A stretch of 64,000 bases of DNA, taken from NCBI GenBank assembly GCA_018398995.1, contig CP073759.1:1504311-1568310 (forward strand), written 5' to 3'. Numbering within the stretch: the first letter of the stretch is position 1; every line of letters starts with the position of its first letter. Origin of the DNA: Methylophilaceae bacterium. Its GTDB lineage: Bacteria > Pseudomonadota > Gammaproteobacteria > Burkholderiales > Methylophilaceae. The notes under the pieces are model-generated. The model was not told the origin of the DNA, made no database searches, and saw only the letters and a program-made list of their open reading frames with translations. Positions 63,763 through 64,000 of the stretch are shown here, piece after piece. The position numbers and the translations under genes are program-made.

Positions 63763-64000
63763 TTAGGCAGTGACTTTCAAAATAGCCTCTAGTACTGAAG
63801 CAACAGAAGGCGTTTGTTGCACGCCACCTAAATTGATAGCCTTGCTATGAATGGAAGCCATAACACCTGTGCGTGCAGGATTTGTATCCGTATAAATAGC
63901 TACAGTTGGCTTATTTAGCGCAGCACTTAAATGTAAAAGCCCTGTGTCCACACCAATCGCCAAACGTGCCTTTTCAATAATGCTGGCCAACTCCCCAATA
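63763..64000 (-). CDS. Heptosyltransferase (GT9, WaaC-like), C-terminal part
   Basis: The frame is open at the window edge, so the start is missing. The 79 visible residues have the GT9 donor-site motif RLAIGVDTGLLHLSAALNKP, then TVAIYTDTNPARTGVMAS, typical of the C-terminal domain of heptosyltransferase I in LPS core synthesis. WaaC rather than WaaF is suggested by the GVDTGLLHLAAAL pattern, with moderate certainty. Confidence 0.85.
   Translation of the reverse strand, partial: IGELASIIEKARLAIGVDTGLLHLSAALNKPTVAIYTDTNPARTGVMASIHSKAINLGGVQQTPSVASVLEAILKVTA

Overview
The window looks like a low-GC (roughly 40%) betaproteobacterial chromosome, most likely a Methylophilaceae methylotroph (Methylotenera or a close relative). 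The reasons are the gene orders miaB-phoH-ybeY-corC, lolB-ispE-tRNA-Gln-prs-rplY-pth-ychF, ubiE-ubiJ-ubiB, ftsYEX-rpoH and grpE-dnaK-dnaJ, together with a stand-alone pqqA peptide gene typical of PQQ-using methylotrophs. The genus is inferred from gene content; no database was searched.

Layout. 1-6.3 kb: the miaB-phoH-ybeY-corC operon, broken by a decayed IS3-family element that also abuts a beheaded GGDEF gene. 6.4-13.7 kb: cysG, a REC-GGDEF protein, envZ/ompR, an EF-hand protein, a FemAB/GNAT-like protein and orphan pqqA. 13.7-18.5 kb: a HAD phosphatase and an APH-fold protein facing a TPP-riboswitch-controlled thiamine uptake operon (TonB receptor, YkoF-like protein, PnuT). 18.6-31.1 kb: two related integrative elements in tandem in a tRNA-Met gene. 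31.1-38.2 kb: ychF, pth, rplY, prs, tRNA-Gln, ispE, lolB and a TPR protein. 38.4-43.3 kb: a Gld-type ABC export cluster and mutM. 43.3-48 kb: a membrane GGDEF protein and ubiquinone genes. 48.1-50.1 kb: a frameshifted dynamin-like GTPase. 50.1-56.8 kb: rpoH, ftsX, ftsE, ftsY and a pair of M16 peptidases. 57-64 kb: rsmD, coaD, ferredoxin, gloA, then dnaJ-dnaK-grpE with two sigma-32-type promoters, a DUF3149 peptide and the end of a heptosyltransferase gene.

The most unusual region is the tandem pair of elements A (18605-25969, 7.4 kb) and B (25970-31071, 5.1 kb). Both share one plan: a tRNA-Met 3'-end repeat, an AlpA-like gene (broken in B), a 62-65 aa basic protein, a tiny MNTY protein missing from ordinary ORF calls, a twin-hairpin motif, a FimB-sized tyrosine recombinase of about 200 aa, variable envelope-type cargo, a conserved unknown protein, and a full-length integrase next to a terminator and the next tRNA repeat. 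Neither carries recognisable replication, conjugation or capsid genes. They look like small integrative elements (satellite or island class) with two recombinases each, and the cargo region of A contains recombinase and Sel1 gene fragments that suggest modular exchange.

Several genes in the window are broken: the IS3 orfA and orfB, the GGDEF fragment, alpA of element B and the dynamin-like GTPase. The last is a single-base change in an A6 run and could be a sequencing error.
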